Source: WHSP01 sp040905505
Lineage (GTDB): Bacteria; Gemmatimonadota; Gemmatimonadetes; Longimicrobiales; Longimicrobiaceae
Direction: 5' to 3'
DNA length: 52,032 nt
Assembly: GCA_040905505.1 (NCBI GenBank)
Contig: JBBDRL010000027.1
Location: 1-52,032, forward strand
In this document: positions 31,196 through 38,965 of the stretch, one piece after another
Layout: each line of letters begins with the position of its first letter
Position numbering within the stretch: position 1 is the first letter of the stretch
Translations under genes and position numbers: made by a program
Notes under the pieces: generated by a model
The model's database searches: none
Seen by the model: the letters and a program-made list of their open reading frames with translations, nothing else
What the model was told of the DNA's origin: nothing

Positions 31196-32104
31196 TCAGT
31201 GCCAGAGCCGGGCGACGGTTCGAGAAGGCGGCTCCGCGAATCTCTCAGGGTGGAGCACGCGGGCCAGCGCCTCGACGCCATCGACGATTCTCGGGCCTGA
31301 ACGGCTGAAGAACGCGCTGTGCAGCACCCATGCCCTGCCGTCGCGAAACGGCCGCGCGGCGACTTCCGTGAGGCGCTCCCGGTGCCGCTCGGCGTCGCGT
31401 TCCGCCTCGGTAAGCCCATAGCCGCAGGGCTCGATGAGGAGGACGTCAGGGTCGAGCTCGTCCAGGGATTCCCAATCGACCTCGCGGGAGCGTTTCCCGG
31501 CGGATCCGAGCACGACCTCTCCCCCCGCGGCTTCGATCATCTCCGGAACCCAGTGGCCGGGTGAGAAAGGGGGGTCGAGCCATTCGAGGAGGAGGCTACG
31601 CGGCCGGTCCGCCTTCGAAACGGAGGCCGCTACGCCGTCGAGGCGTGCCTGGAGGTGCTCCCTCAATCTATCTCCCGCATTCGGCTCGCCGGCGGCATCG
31701 GCGACCTGCTGAATGCTATCGAGGATCTCCGGGATGCTATGCGCGTCGAGGGATACGACCCGGGGGGGCTCGGGCAGCCGCGCCACGGCGGCTTCGACAG
31801 AACCTGTAGGAACAGCGCAGACTTCGCAGAGGGCTTGGGTCAATACGAGGGTGGGGCGCAGGTCGGCCAGCGCTTCGGCATCGACCTCGTAAACGCTGCC
31901 GTGTTCCACCATCGCCTGGCGTACGGCGGCATCCACCGCGCCACTGGTCAGCCCCGCCGGGTCGAAGCGCGTCCGGCTGAGGCGCGGCAAGGCAAGGGCT
32001 TCTGGGGGATAGTCGCATTCGTGCGAGATCCCCACCAGATGCTCCTCGAGGCCCAGAGCATGGACGATCTCGGTCGCGCTTCCCAGTAGTGACACGATCC
32101 TCAT
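31196..32104 (-). CDS. BtuF-like cobalamin / metal-chelate binding protein without signal peptide
   Basis: A 302-residue protein of the periplasmic-binding-protein family for corrinoids and iron chelates. RIVSLLGSATEIVHALGLEEHLVGISHECDYP and VLTQALCEVCAVP are typical of the cobalamin-binding subgroup; DPDVLLIEPCGY and the C-terminal helix region are also present. No signal peptide or lipobox precedes the domain from ATG 32104, so it may be cytoplasmic, as in several stand-alone members of this subgroup. GAGAGG lies 9 bases upstream of that ATG. There are no btuC or btuD genes nearby, so a transport role is not assured. Confidence 0.85.
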   Translation of the reverse strand: MRIVSLLGSATEIVHALGLEEHLVGISHECDYPPEALALPRLSRTRFDPAGLTSGAVDAAVRQAMVEHGSVYEVDAEALADLRPTLVLTQALCEVCAVPTGSVEAAVARLPEPPRVVSLDAHSIPEILDSIQQVADAAGEPNAGDRLREHLQARLDGVAASVSKADRPRSLLLEWLDPPFSPGHWVPEMIEAAGGEVVLGSAGKRSREVDWESLDELDPDVLLIEPCGYGLTEAERDAERHRERLTEVAARPFRDGRAWVLHSAFFSRSGPRIVDGVEALARVLHPERFAEPPSRTVARLWH

Positions 32105-32261
32105 CGTATTCATCCTCTCGTCATGGTCGGTGGGCATCTGGAGTGTCGGCAGACCTGGGCGCGGCGTCCGTGGCGGTGACTCCGCCGATCGCTCAGCGGC
32201 GCCTTGTCGGGCTCTGCCAGGGCCGGTATTTTTCGCGCTCTCGATTCCCCCGCCCGGAGGC

Positions 32262-33050
32262 ATGCACGTGCAGATCATCCGCAGTCCACGAGTCACCCTC
32301 GTCTCCCGACAGGAGTTCATCTACCCCGAGCACATCCAGTGGGAGAGTGACTCGGAAGTTCCTGCGCAGGTTCTGACGGAGTTCTCCGGCCGCCTGTGCT
32401 ACCTCTCTTTCGGCAAAGATGCCGGACTCGAGGGGGGCCACAGGTCAATCGGCGGGCGGACGACGAATGAATCGTACCTGGCGAACATCCTCCGGGTCAA
32501 ACACGGGAGCGTGCTGGAACACGCGGTCTGGAGCTTCTTGCTGGAGGGCGTCAGCCGGGCGCTCACACACGAGTTGGTGAGGCACCGGGCGGGTTTTGGT
32601 TTCTCACAGCTCAGTCAGCGATACGTGGACGAGTCCGAGATCGGGTTCGTGCCGCCGCCGGAGATCGAGGAGGGCGGGGGCGCGTACGAGACTTGGAAGC
32701 GCGCCTGCGAGGCGTCGCTCAGCGCGTATCGGGAGATCCTCGCGGAGATGGCGGACCAGATCGGTGAGGAGGGAACGGCGACGATGCGGAAGAAGCGCGC
32801 CCGACAGGCGGCACGCTCCGTCCTGCCGAACTCGGCCGAGACCAAGATCGTGGTGACCGGAAACGCACGTGCCTGGCGGCACTTCGTCGAGATGCGTGGA
32901 AGCGGCTCGGCCGACGTAGAGATCAGGCGTCTTGCCGTCGCGGTCCTGAGGGTTCTACAGGAAGAAGCCCCCAGCATCTTCGGCGACCTACGGGTGATCG
33001 TCCAGCCCGACGGAACGGAGGTCGTCGAGTCAGAACACGAGAAGGTCTGA
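32262..33050 (+). CDS. thyX: FAD-dependent thymidylate synthase ThyX
   Basis: Makes dTMP from dUMP using methylene-tetrahydrofolate and NADPH. About 262 aa. The ThyX motif is recognisable as RHRAGFGFSQLSQRY; here eight residues rather than seven separate RHR from the motif Ser. NSAETKIVVTGNARAWRHFVEMR is the second conserved block. Start is uncertain: ATG 32262 sits only one base after GGAGG, whereas GTG 32268, two codons later, has a proper 7-base spacing. Its 3' end overlaps the opposing membrane-protein gene by 21 bp. No thyA is present in the window. Confidence 0.93.
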   Translation: MHVQIIRSPRVTLVSRQEFIYPEHIQWESDSEVPAQVLTEFSGRLCYLSFGKDAGLEGGHRSIGGRTTNESYLANILRVKHGSVLEHAVWSFLLEGVSRALTHELVRHRAGFGFSQLSQRYVDESEIGFVPPPEIEEGGGAYETWKRACEASLSAYREILAEMADQIGEEGTATMRKKRARQAARSVLPNSAETKIVVTGNARAWRHFVEMRGSGSADVEIRRLAVAVLRVLQEEAPSIFGDLRVIVQPDGTEVVESEHEKV

Positions 33051-33899
33051 CCGGCTGACGGATTCCTGCGGCGGGTCACCCAGCAGCCCGCCGTGCGGCT
33101 GCTGGAAGGCAAGTGCGTAGGTCCCCAGGATCAGCAGCCAGATCGTGACATAGACCGGCACGAAGTAGTGCCTCGCCCGCATCATCTTGGGATAGAGGAT
33201 GGGTTTGCCAGCGAACTTTCCGCGTGGCTTGCTGGGAAAGAAGAAGGTCTTGTAGGTCTCGATCGTCGCCACGCTGTAGCCCGCCGCGCCGATTCCCAGA
33301 TAGAGCCAGTTCTCGGTGAAGAACGCCAGGATGATCGCCCAGAAGAGCGATACACCGGGGCTGCGGAAGAACTTGAACGTCTCGAAGCCCTCCACGGGCG
33401 CGTCCTTCCAGGCCCCGCCGAAGGCCGTCAGCCAGCCTCCGAAGCTGCCGATGGTGATCAGCACCAGCCAAGCCGGGAGATCCGGATAGGCACGCTGGAG
33501 GACCGCGACCCCGAGAACGGATACCACCAGAAGCGCCACGACCGCTACACCCGCCGACCAACGGATACGGCGGTCCTTGATCGGCTTGCCACCGACGCCG
33601 AACTGCATCGGAATGAAGTACTTCGACTGGTCCTCCTCCCGGATGAACCCCTTCCACAATTCAAGCGTGACACGCTCGAAGGCGTAGACCAGCCCGAAGA
33701 AGACCACCATCCCGGCCGGTCGTGAGAGGTCCATTCCGGTAACGACGCCCAGGATTCCGCCGAGAATCGAGCCGACGACGACGCTGCGGAGGTACTTGGG
33801 CCACGTGAACCCCTCGTGCATGGAGTCCTTGTACATCCCCCAGGTGGAGATATGGGTCCCGGCGATGACGCCGATCAGGATTGCGATCGTGAGATTCAA
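33030..33899 (-). CDS. Membrane protein with an internal duplication, unknown function
   Basis: A 289-residue protein with about seven to eight hydrophobic segments, not recognised. Two halves share an ordered set of motifs: YKDSMHEGFTWPKYLRS at 23-39 against WKDAPVEGFETFKFFRS at 164-180, and GGKPI at 103-107 against AGKPI at 230-234, each pair followed or preceded by membrane helices at similar distances. This suggests a tandem duplication of a 140-residue unit. The start is TTG 33899, with no clear Shine-Dalgarno; the first residues already form a membrane helix. It overlaps thyX tail-to-tail. Confidence 0.75.
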   Translation of the reverse strand: MNLTIAILIGVIAGTHISTWGMYKDSMHEGFTWPKYLRSVVVGSILGGILGVVTGMDLSRPAGMVVFFGLVYAFERVTLELWKGFIREEDQSKYFIPMQFGVGGKPIKDRRIRWSAGVAVVALLVVSVLGVAVLQRAYPDLPAWLVLITIGSFGGWLTAFGGAWKDAPVEGFETFKFFRSPGVSLFWAIILAFFTENWLYLGIGAAGYSVATIETYKTFFFPSKPRGKFAGKPILYPKMMRARHYFVPVYVTIWLLILGTYALAFQQPHGGLLGDPPQESVSRSDLLVF

Positions 33900-33980
33900 G
33901 ACGATGACTGGTGTAGGTTCTGAAAAGATGCGAGCTGCTCCAGGATAGTGCCCGGCAGCCCCGTATACGGTGACGCGAGC

Positions 33981-34931
33981 TCAGTGGGGATCATGACTCG
34001 TGGCGTAGATGCGCTCGACGAGCTCCAGGTCCCGACGCGCCGCGTCGAGCTCGAAGCGAGCCGGCCGACCGGTTCGGATCGATTCGAAGAAGTCCTCGAA
34101 CATTGTTCGATAGCCGAGCAGGTCGCGGGGATTCGGCACGCCGAGACGCTTCTTCCGCCCGCGCACGGCGAGCGCGAGCCCATTCGACTCGAACGTGATC
34201 ACCCCCTCGGAGCCGTAGATGCTCGAGAGGCGCAGGCCCTTGGCAGGCGAGCCGATCTCCCACGAATAGAGGAGCGTCCCGACCGCCCCCTCGGCATACT
34301 CGAAGACGGCGACCATCGTCTTCTCCGGACCTTCGCGGTCACCCGGCCGGAAGCCGTGGGCGTCGGTGACGGTGAGCCCGAGGTTCGCCATGAAGTTCAC
34401 CCAGTGGATTCCGCCCTCGAAAAGCGCTCCGCCCCCGGCGAGCTCGACGCGGTCGCGCCAGTCACCCGTCTGCTGCTGTTTGAGCGCATTGATCGAGATG
34501 ATGCGGATGTCGCCAATCGCGCCGTCGGCGATGAGTGTGCGCAGCTCGCCGAGGAGCGGCTTGTAGAAGTAATTCTCGGCGACGAACGCGCGGCGGCCCG
34601 TCTCGTCCGCCAGTTCGGCAACCTGGTCGAAGTCCGCGGACCGCAGGAACGGAGGCTTCTCGACGATCACGTGCTTGCCGGCGCGGAGGGCCTTCAGCGT
34701 CAGGTCCAGGTGGCTGGCGGGGGGGGTCGCGACCAGCACCACCTCGACCCGAGGATCCTCGATCGCGGCGTCGTACGATGCGAAGGTGCCCGCGCCACCG
34801 AACCGCCGGGAGTAGTCCTCCGCCCGCGCGCCGTCCCGGCTTGCATAGTACCGATCGAGTCGAGGAAAGCGGCGGAGCGTCCGGCTATGAAGGCGTGTGG
34901 CGAAACCGCAACCGAGAAGGGCGATCCTCAT
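33981..34931 (-). CDS. Gfo/Idh/MocA family oxidoreductase
   Basis: NAD(P)-dependent dehydrogenase of 316 aa acting on sugars or their derivatives. Residues 1-120 are a Rossmann fold (MRIALLGCGFATRLHSRTL), with VEVVLVATPPASHLDLTLKAL and the EKPP catalytic Lys motif (HVIVEKPPFL) intact. The C-terminal half is the family alpha/beta domain with GGGALFEGGIHWVNF, containing the conserved His. ATG 34931 starts 4 bases after the GMC oxidoreductase gene ends, so the two are co-transcribed and likely act in one pathway. Substrate unknown. Confidence 0.92.
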   Translation of the reverse strand: MRIALLGCGFATRLHSRTLRRFPRLDRYYASRDGARAEDYSRRFGGAGTFASYDAAIEDPRVEVVLVATPPASHLDLTLKALRAGKHVIVEKPPFLRSADFDQVAELADETGRRAFVAENYFYKPLLGELRTLIADGAIGDIRIISINALKQQQTGDWRDRVELAGGGALFEGGIHWVNFMANLGLTVTDAHGFRPGDREGPEKTMVAVFEYAEGAVGTLLYSWEIGSPAKGLRLSSIYGSEGVITFESNGLALAVRGRKKRLGVPNPRDLLGYRTMFEDFFESIRTGRPARFELDAARRDLELVERIYATSHDPH

Positions 34932-34935
34932 CGCT

Positions 34936-36468
34936 TCAACCCTGCTCCGCCAGCAGAGCACCCACGCGGTGGGCGTTCGCGGCGATGGTCAGACTGGGAT
35001 TCACTCCTGCGCTGGTCGGCAACACGCTCCCGTCGGTAATCCACAGATTCTCGACCCCTCTGAACCGGCAAGTGTCGTCGACCGCCGAAGTCCGTGGGTC
35101 CGGGCCCATCCGCGCCGTACCGAGTGCGTGCGAGAAGGTGTTCACGTTCCAGGTCGCCGTGAAAAGAGCGCCGGCCTGGCGGAGTATCTCTCGCGCCCGC
35201 CGCAGGAGCGCGCGCCTCGCCAGACGGTCGCGACGGCTGTAGCTGTGGGTGATGCGGGCACCGGGCAGTCCGAAGCGATCGCGAACTCCTGTGTCGAGCT
35301 CCACCCGATTCCCCGCTCGCGGCTGGTCCTCGGCGATTACGAGCAGACCGGTGAGATTGCCCGCGAGCTTTCCCACCGCCGCACCCAGCGGCCGCGGCAG
35401 GAGCGAGCGAATGAGCGACCTCGGGGGGCCCATCACCTGCTGAATATTGCCCAGCTTGCCCAGACTCGGGCGTGCCGGGTCACCGAAGTAGTAGTCGTGA
35501 ATCGCGACCTGCTTGTGGTGCTCGTCGTCCGGGTTCGGAGGCGTGCGGAAGTAGCCGTACATCATTGCGTTGCAGTGCCGCATGAGGTATCGCCCGATCA
35601 CCGCGTCTCCAGCCGGACTGAGCGCGTCGAGTCCGGACGCGAACAGGAGGTGCGGAGTCGCCAGCGCACCCGCTGCCAGTATCACACGCGGCGCTTCGAA
35701 CCGGAGGCGCTCGCCCGTTTCGGCATCCATCCCCTCGACGGCCCGGATCCATCCACTCGTCCCATCCAGCCGGGTCACGACGGTGCGCGGCCGGAGCGTC
35801 AGACCCTTTTCCACCAGACGGGGCAGAAGCACCGTCGCAAGGTCGTTCTTTGCCTCTACCGCACAGGCGAAGGCGTCGCAGGTCGTACACGATTGGCAGC
35901 GCCCCCCGTGGATTGCCATCGGGATCCGGAAAGGCCGCAGGCCGATCGCCGACGCCGCATCATGGATTCGATGCGCCGTCTTCGCAAGCGGTGGCGGCCG
36001 CTGCGGATATTCCCCTGCCCGGGGCGGTTCGGTCGGATCGCGCCCGGTTTCGCCCGCGATTCCGAGCAGCTCTTCGACGTGGTCGTAATGTTTCTCCAGG
36101 TCCGAGTAAGTCAGCGGCCACTCGGCGCCGGAATCCCCGACCACCTCCGGCGCCACCTCGAAGTCACGTTCGCGGAAGCGAAACGAGGCACCTCCGTAGA
36201 AGACCGAGGGCCCGCCGACACAGCTACACAGCCCCTGCGGCCGCCAGCCGAAACGCGTACGCAGCTTGTACTCGCTATCGGTCGTGTAATGTGGGGTCAG
36301 GACGAAGGCCCCCTCTTCACCCCAGTTCTGCGCGCCCCGCTCGACCCATCCGCCCCGCTCCAACATCAGCACCCGCGCGCCCGCGTCGACGAGCGGCTGC
36401 GCGGCAAGGCAGCCGCCGAAGCCACTGCCGATGACGATCGCGTCGAATGGGCCGCCAGGATTTTGCAC
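34936..36468 (-). CDS. GMC family FAD oxidoreductase with a Cys cluster
   Basis: FAD-dependent alcohol/sugar dehydrogenase of 510 aa. The Rossmann FAD motif is AIVIGSGFGGCLAAQPLVDAG; the GGPSVFYGGASFRF segment fits GMC proteins, and the C-terminal half has FSHALGTARMGPDPRTSAV with the expected active-site His and ENLWITDGSVLPTSAGVNPS. Mid-protein it has CQSCTTCDAFAC, a Cys arrangement seen in one branch of bacterial GMC enzymes and a possible iron-sulfur or metal site. No signal peptide is seen. Paired with the Gfo/Idh gene 4 bases downstream. Confidence 0.92.
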   Translation of the reverse strand: MQNPGGPFDAIVIGSGFGGCLAAQPLVDAGARVLMLERGGWVERGAQNWGEEGAFVLTPHYTTDSEYKLRTRFGWRPQGLCSCVGGPSVFYGGASFRFRERDFEVAPEVVGDSGAEWPLTYSDLEKHYDHVEELLGIAGETGRDPTEPPRAGEYPQRPPPLAKTAHRIHDAASAIGLRPFRIPMAIHGGRCQSCTTCDAFACAVEAKNDLATVLLPRLVEKGLTLRPRTVVTRLDGTSGWIRAVEGMDAETGERLRFEAPRVILAAGALATPHLLFASGLDALSPAGDAVIGRYLMRHCNAMMYGYFRTPPNPDDEHHKQVAIHDYYFGDPARPSLGKLGNIQQVMGPPRSLIRSLLPRPLGAAVGKLAGNLTGLLVIAEDQPRAGNRVELDTGVRDRFGLPGARITHSYSRRDRLARRALLRRAREILRQAGALFTATWNVNTFSHALGTARMGPDPRTSAVDDTCRFRGVENLWITDGSVLPTSAGVNPSLTIAANAHRVGALLAEQG

Positions 36469-36572
36469 GGATCGTCGGTTAGGTGTCTCGAGATGAAAAA
36501 GAGGGGGGGAGAATAACGACCTTCCATGAAAATGAACATTCGTCGCACCCCTCGCCCGCGCCCCCTGTTGGC

Positions 36573-36602
36573 TTGACGCTTCAATTCGGCAGGTGATATG
36601 AT
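36573..36602 (+). promoter_or_regulatory. Strong sigma-70 promoter of the PilZ gene
   Basis: TTGACG at 36573-36578 and TATGAT at 36597-36602 are separated by 18 bases. Both boxes match the consensus at 5 of 6 positions. Transcription would start near 36609, giving a leader of about 57 nt before the PilZ ATG at 36666. Confidence 0.75.
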
Positions 36603-36665
36603 CCTTCTCTCAGATTGACCAATCCGAGATCGCCTCCTGCTCGCCGAAAGTCCGGCAATTTCACA

Positions 36666-37502
36666 ATGCGGCTACCGATCCAATCGATGCAGGCGGTCCT
36701 CATCAAACCCGAGGCTTCGGATGAGGACGCGTGGTACCGCAGCGTTATCGTGGACTTCACGCCCGACAAGGAACTGATCGTCGTTATGCCGCAGCGTCAG
36801 GACCGTCTGGGCGATGGTGACGAGCCCGAGGTGATCGCTGAGGCAGCCGAAGCTACACCGGGAGACCCGCCCCCGACAGGAACGTCGGAACAACCGGTGT
36901 CGCAGGCCGAGGATTCGTCCCCCGCTCCGGCCGATCAGGACGGCGAGCATGAGGACGACGATGAGTTCGTAGACGATCTCAGCGCCCTCTTCAACAGCGG
37001 CACCAAGATCGCCGTCGAGATCTCCTTCCAGGACGGGATCCGGCGGTTCGAATCCGTCGTACGCAAGATCGACCTGAACTTCGGCGGGTCGCTTCGGATT
37101 GACTGGCCGACCGAAGGAACTCGGATCCAGCGCCGTGACTTCGTTCGTGTCGACGTCGGCTATCCTGTCGTCGTGCGGTTTGAAGATCCCGAGGAAGGTG
37201 GCCTCCGGAAACTCACCGGTAGCACGATGGATCTGAGCGCGGGCGGCGTTCGCCTCCACCTGGACGAGGCGATTCCCGACGAGACCTGGATCCAGATCGA
37301 TATCGACGCCGGACCGCTGCACGATCGGACGCTCCACGGCCGGGTAGTCAGATCCGGAGAGATCAGAGGGAAGCGCGGCCAGAAGGTGATCGGAATCTGG
37401 GTCGCGGTGGAGTTCGTCGGGATCGACGAGGGGATCAGGAAGGAGATGACGCAGGTCGTCTTCGATATCCAGCGAGACCAGAAGAAGAAGAGCCTCTCTT
37501 AG
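36666..37502 (+). CDS. PilZ domain cyclic-di-GMP binding protein
   Basis: A 278-residue putative c-di-GMP effector. The PilZ domain (about 155-270) carries both ligand motifs, the RxxxR-type QRRDFVRVDV and DLSAGGVRL. The N-terminal half is a YcgR-N-like beta domain (residues 1-50 and 100-150) interrupted by a disordered acidic insert rich in Glu, Pro and Asp (about 55-105). YcgR-type proteins brake flagellar rotation when c-di-GMP is high; with flagellar genes nearby that role is possible but not shown. ATG 36666 is chosen; a TTG at 36615 is in frame but only a few bases from the predicted transcription start. Confidence 0.9.
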   Translation: MRLPIQSMQAVLIKPEASDEDAWYRSVIVDFTPDKELIVVMPQRQDRLGDGDEPEVIAEAAEATPGDPPPTGTSEQPVSQAEDSSPAPADQDGEHEDDDEFVDDLSALFNSGTKIAVEISFQDGIRRFESVVRKIDLNFGGSLRIDWPTEGTRIQRRDFVRVDVGYPVVVRFEDPEEGGLRKLTGSTMDLSAGGVRLHLDEAIPDETWIQIDIDAGPLHDRTLHGRVVRSGEIRGKRGQKVIGIWVAVEFVGIDEGIRKEMTQVVFDIQRDQKKKSLS

Positions 37503-37529
37503 CAGGAATCATCCGCCCGCACTGCCCGC

Positions 37530-38024
37530 CTACATCCTCACTCCCGGCCCCTGGCTCCTGTCCCTGATCTCACCGTCCGTCTCTTCGTGAATGCACTGGT
37601 TGATCCGAGCGGCCATCACATCGAGCTCGGAGCGCGACGGCACCGGGGCCGAGGGATCCGGCAACTGCAGCGGGAAGGGTGTACCCGCGGGCACGGGAAT
37701 GAGGTGCAGGTGGAAGTGGAACACGTCCTGGCCCCCGTGTGACCCGTTCGGCGAGAACAGGTTGATCGCCCGCGAACCGGTCGCTTTACGAAGTCCCGGG
37801 AGGATTCTGCGGGCGGTGGCGAAGGTTCGGGCGGCGAGGTCCTCGGGAACGTAGAAGAGGTTCTTGTAGTGCCGCTTCGGCAGGACGAGGACGTGGCCGC
37901 GATGCAGCGGCTGCACGTCCAGGAATGCGATCACCTGGTCCCCCTCGTAGATGACGCTCACGGTTTCATCGCCGCCGATGATCCGGCAGAAAATGCAGTT
38001 GGGGTTCTGATAAGGGTCTTCCAT
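37530..38024 (-). CDS. HIT family nucleotide hydrolase/transferase
   Basis: A 164-residue histidine-triad protein, probably hydrolysing AMP-linked substrates. CIFCRIIGG at the N-terminus (CxxC zinc site half), VLVLPKRHYKNLF, and the catalytic HIT triad FHFHLHLIPVP (His-x-His-x-His) are intact. ATG 38024 has GGAGG 5 bases upstream; longer frames to 38147 are not supported. The gene is oriented tail-to-tail with the PilZ gene (28 bases apart) and is divergent from the V4R protein. Confidence 0.95.
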   Translation of the reverse strand: MEDPYQNPNCIFCRIIGGDETVSVIYEGDQVIAFLDVQPLHRGHVLVLPKRHYKNLFYVPEDLAARTFATARRILPGLRKATGSRAINLFSPNGSHGGQDVFHFHLHLIPVPAGTPFPLQLPDPSAPVPSRSELDVMAARINQCIHEETDGEIRDRSQGPGVRM

Positions 38025-38275
38025 TCGGCCTCCGATCGCGAGAGCTCTGCGGGGACGCGCACCGCGTGCAAGAGATGCGCCCCGCCGGCAGCCCGCGCAA
38101 GGCTTGCCTCGCCCACCCCTCGCATACGAGATTGCCGCGCCCGACAATCACCACCTGCTTTGCGAGCTGCATGGAATCGAGCGGCACGTCGCCCAGTCCC
38201 CGAACCAGCGCGTCCGGCACCGGAGTGGAGAAGCCATCGGTCTCACCGGTGCTGCCTCTCCTGCTCCTTGAGACG

Positions 38276-38848
38276 ATGCGCGATCTGGATCGCCCGCCGG
38301 AGGTCCTGGAAGACGAGGACATCACGACCAGCCTCCCTCGTCGTCTGGGGCTCAGCGAAGTCGTGCGGCTGCAGATCCGGCGGTTCGAGCAGGAGGTCCG
38401 CCATCGGCGGCCGCAGATCCCCTCTCAGGTCGAAGATCTCTTCCGCCTGGTCATACGCCGGCCCGACTGCGAGGATATCTTTGCCGCCGCGGGGCGGCGC
38501 ATGGCCGAGCGATACTGGAACCAGCGCTCGGGCGTACCGCGGACTCTGGTGCGCTTTCTGCCCAGGCCCCTTGCCCTGATCGCCGCCCAGCGCGCCGGGC
38601 GGCGGATGTTCGCCGACCTCGTAGGCCCCTCCCCCTTCCGTATCAGCCGCAAGCCCGTGCGCCTGCGAATCGACACCTCCCTGACCGCCCGAGCCGATCC
38701 CGGCGGGGCCGCCTGCGCGTTCTACGGCGGCGCTTTCGGTGCCCTCCTGGAACTCTACACTGGCCGCCGCTATCGCATACTGCACCCCGCCTGTGCGTGC
38801 CGTACACCGGGTGGTCCATGTGAGTGGTCGGTGGAAATAGCGGGGTGA
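38276..38848 (+). CDS. V4R-domain protein related to BchJ
   Basis: A 190-residue protein resembling BchJ-type V4R proteins (bacteriochlorophyll 4-vinyl reductase family, later seen as tetrapyrrole-binding). Features: MAERYWNQRSGVPRTLVRFLPRPLALIAAQRAG, then CAFYGGAFGALLELYTGRRY, and the C-terminal Cys-rich end HPACACRTPGGPCEW. The N-terminal 60 residues are a helical domain (DLDRPPEVLEDEDITTSL). No photosynthesis or bacteriochlorophyll genes are present here. V4R domains also occur in ligand-sensing regulators. ATG 38276 gives a plausible start but lacks a strong Shine-Dalgarno. Confidence 0.72.
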   Translation: MRDLDRPPEVLEDEDITTSLPRRLGLSEVVRLQIRRFEQEVRHRRPQIPSQVEDLFRLVIRRPDCEDIFAAAGRRMAERYWNQRSGVPRTLVRFLPRPLALIAAQRAGRRMFADLVGPSPFRISRKPVRLRIDTSLTARADPGGAACAFYGGAFGALLELYTGRRYRILHPACACRTPGGPCEWSVEIAG

Positions 38849-38853
38849 GGAAG

Positions 38854-38958
38854 AAGCTATCAGCTATCAGCTATCAGCTATCAGCTGACGGCCAGGGCCA
38901 CGGCCACAATGGACCTGCTTGGCGGTTGCAAGCTGATATCTGATAGTCGATAGCTGAT
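38854..38958. repeat. Heptamer inverted-arm element 3 (ATAGCTG / CAGCTAT type)
   Basis: Begins 6 bases after the V4R stop codon. The left arm has units AAGCTAT (38854), CAGCTAT (38861, 38868 and 38875) and CAGCTGA (38882). The right arm has AGCTGAT (38931), ATCTGAT (38938), AGTCGAT (38945) and AGCTGAT (38952). The arms are inverse complements with the same 7-bp period, around a 42-bp core, so it could form a long hairpin. It lies between two convergent genes. Confidence 0.88.
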
Positions 38959-38965
38959 CGCTCTC

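Noticed and set aside
34897..36516. A 539-residue open frame opposite the GMC gene
   Set aside because: The GMC frame shows FAD and active-site motifs; this one has only His/Arg-rich low-information sequence.
37040..37075. A tRNA-like T-loop sequence, GGTTCGAATCC
   Set aside because: It lies inside the PilZ reading frame, and no matching acceptor or anticodon stem is seen around it.
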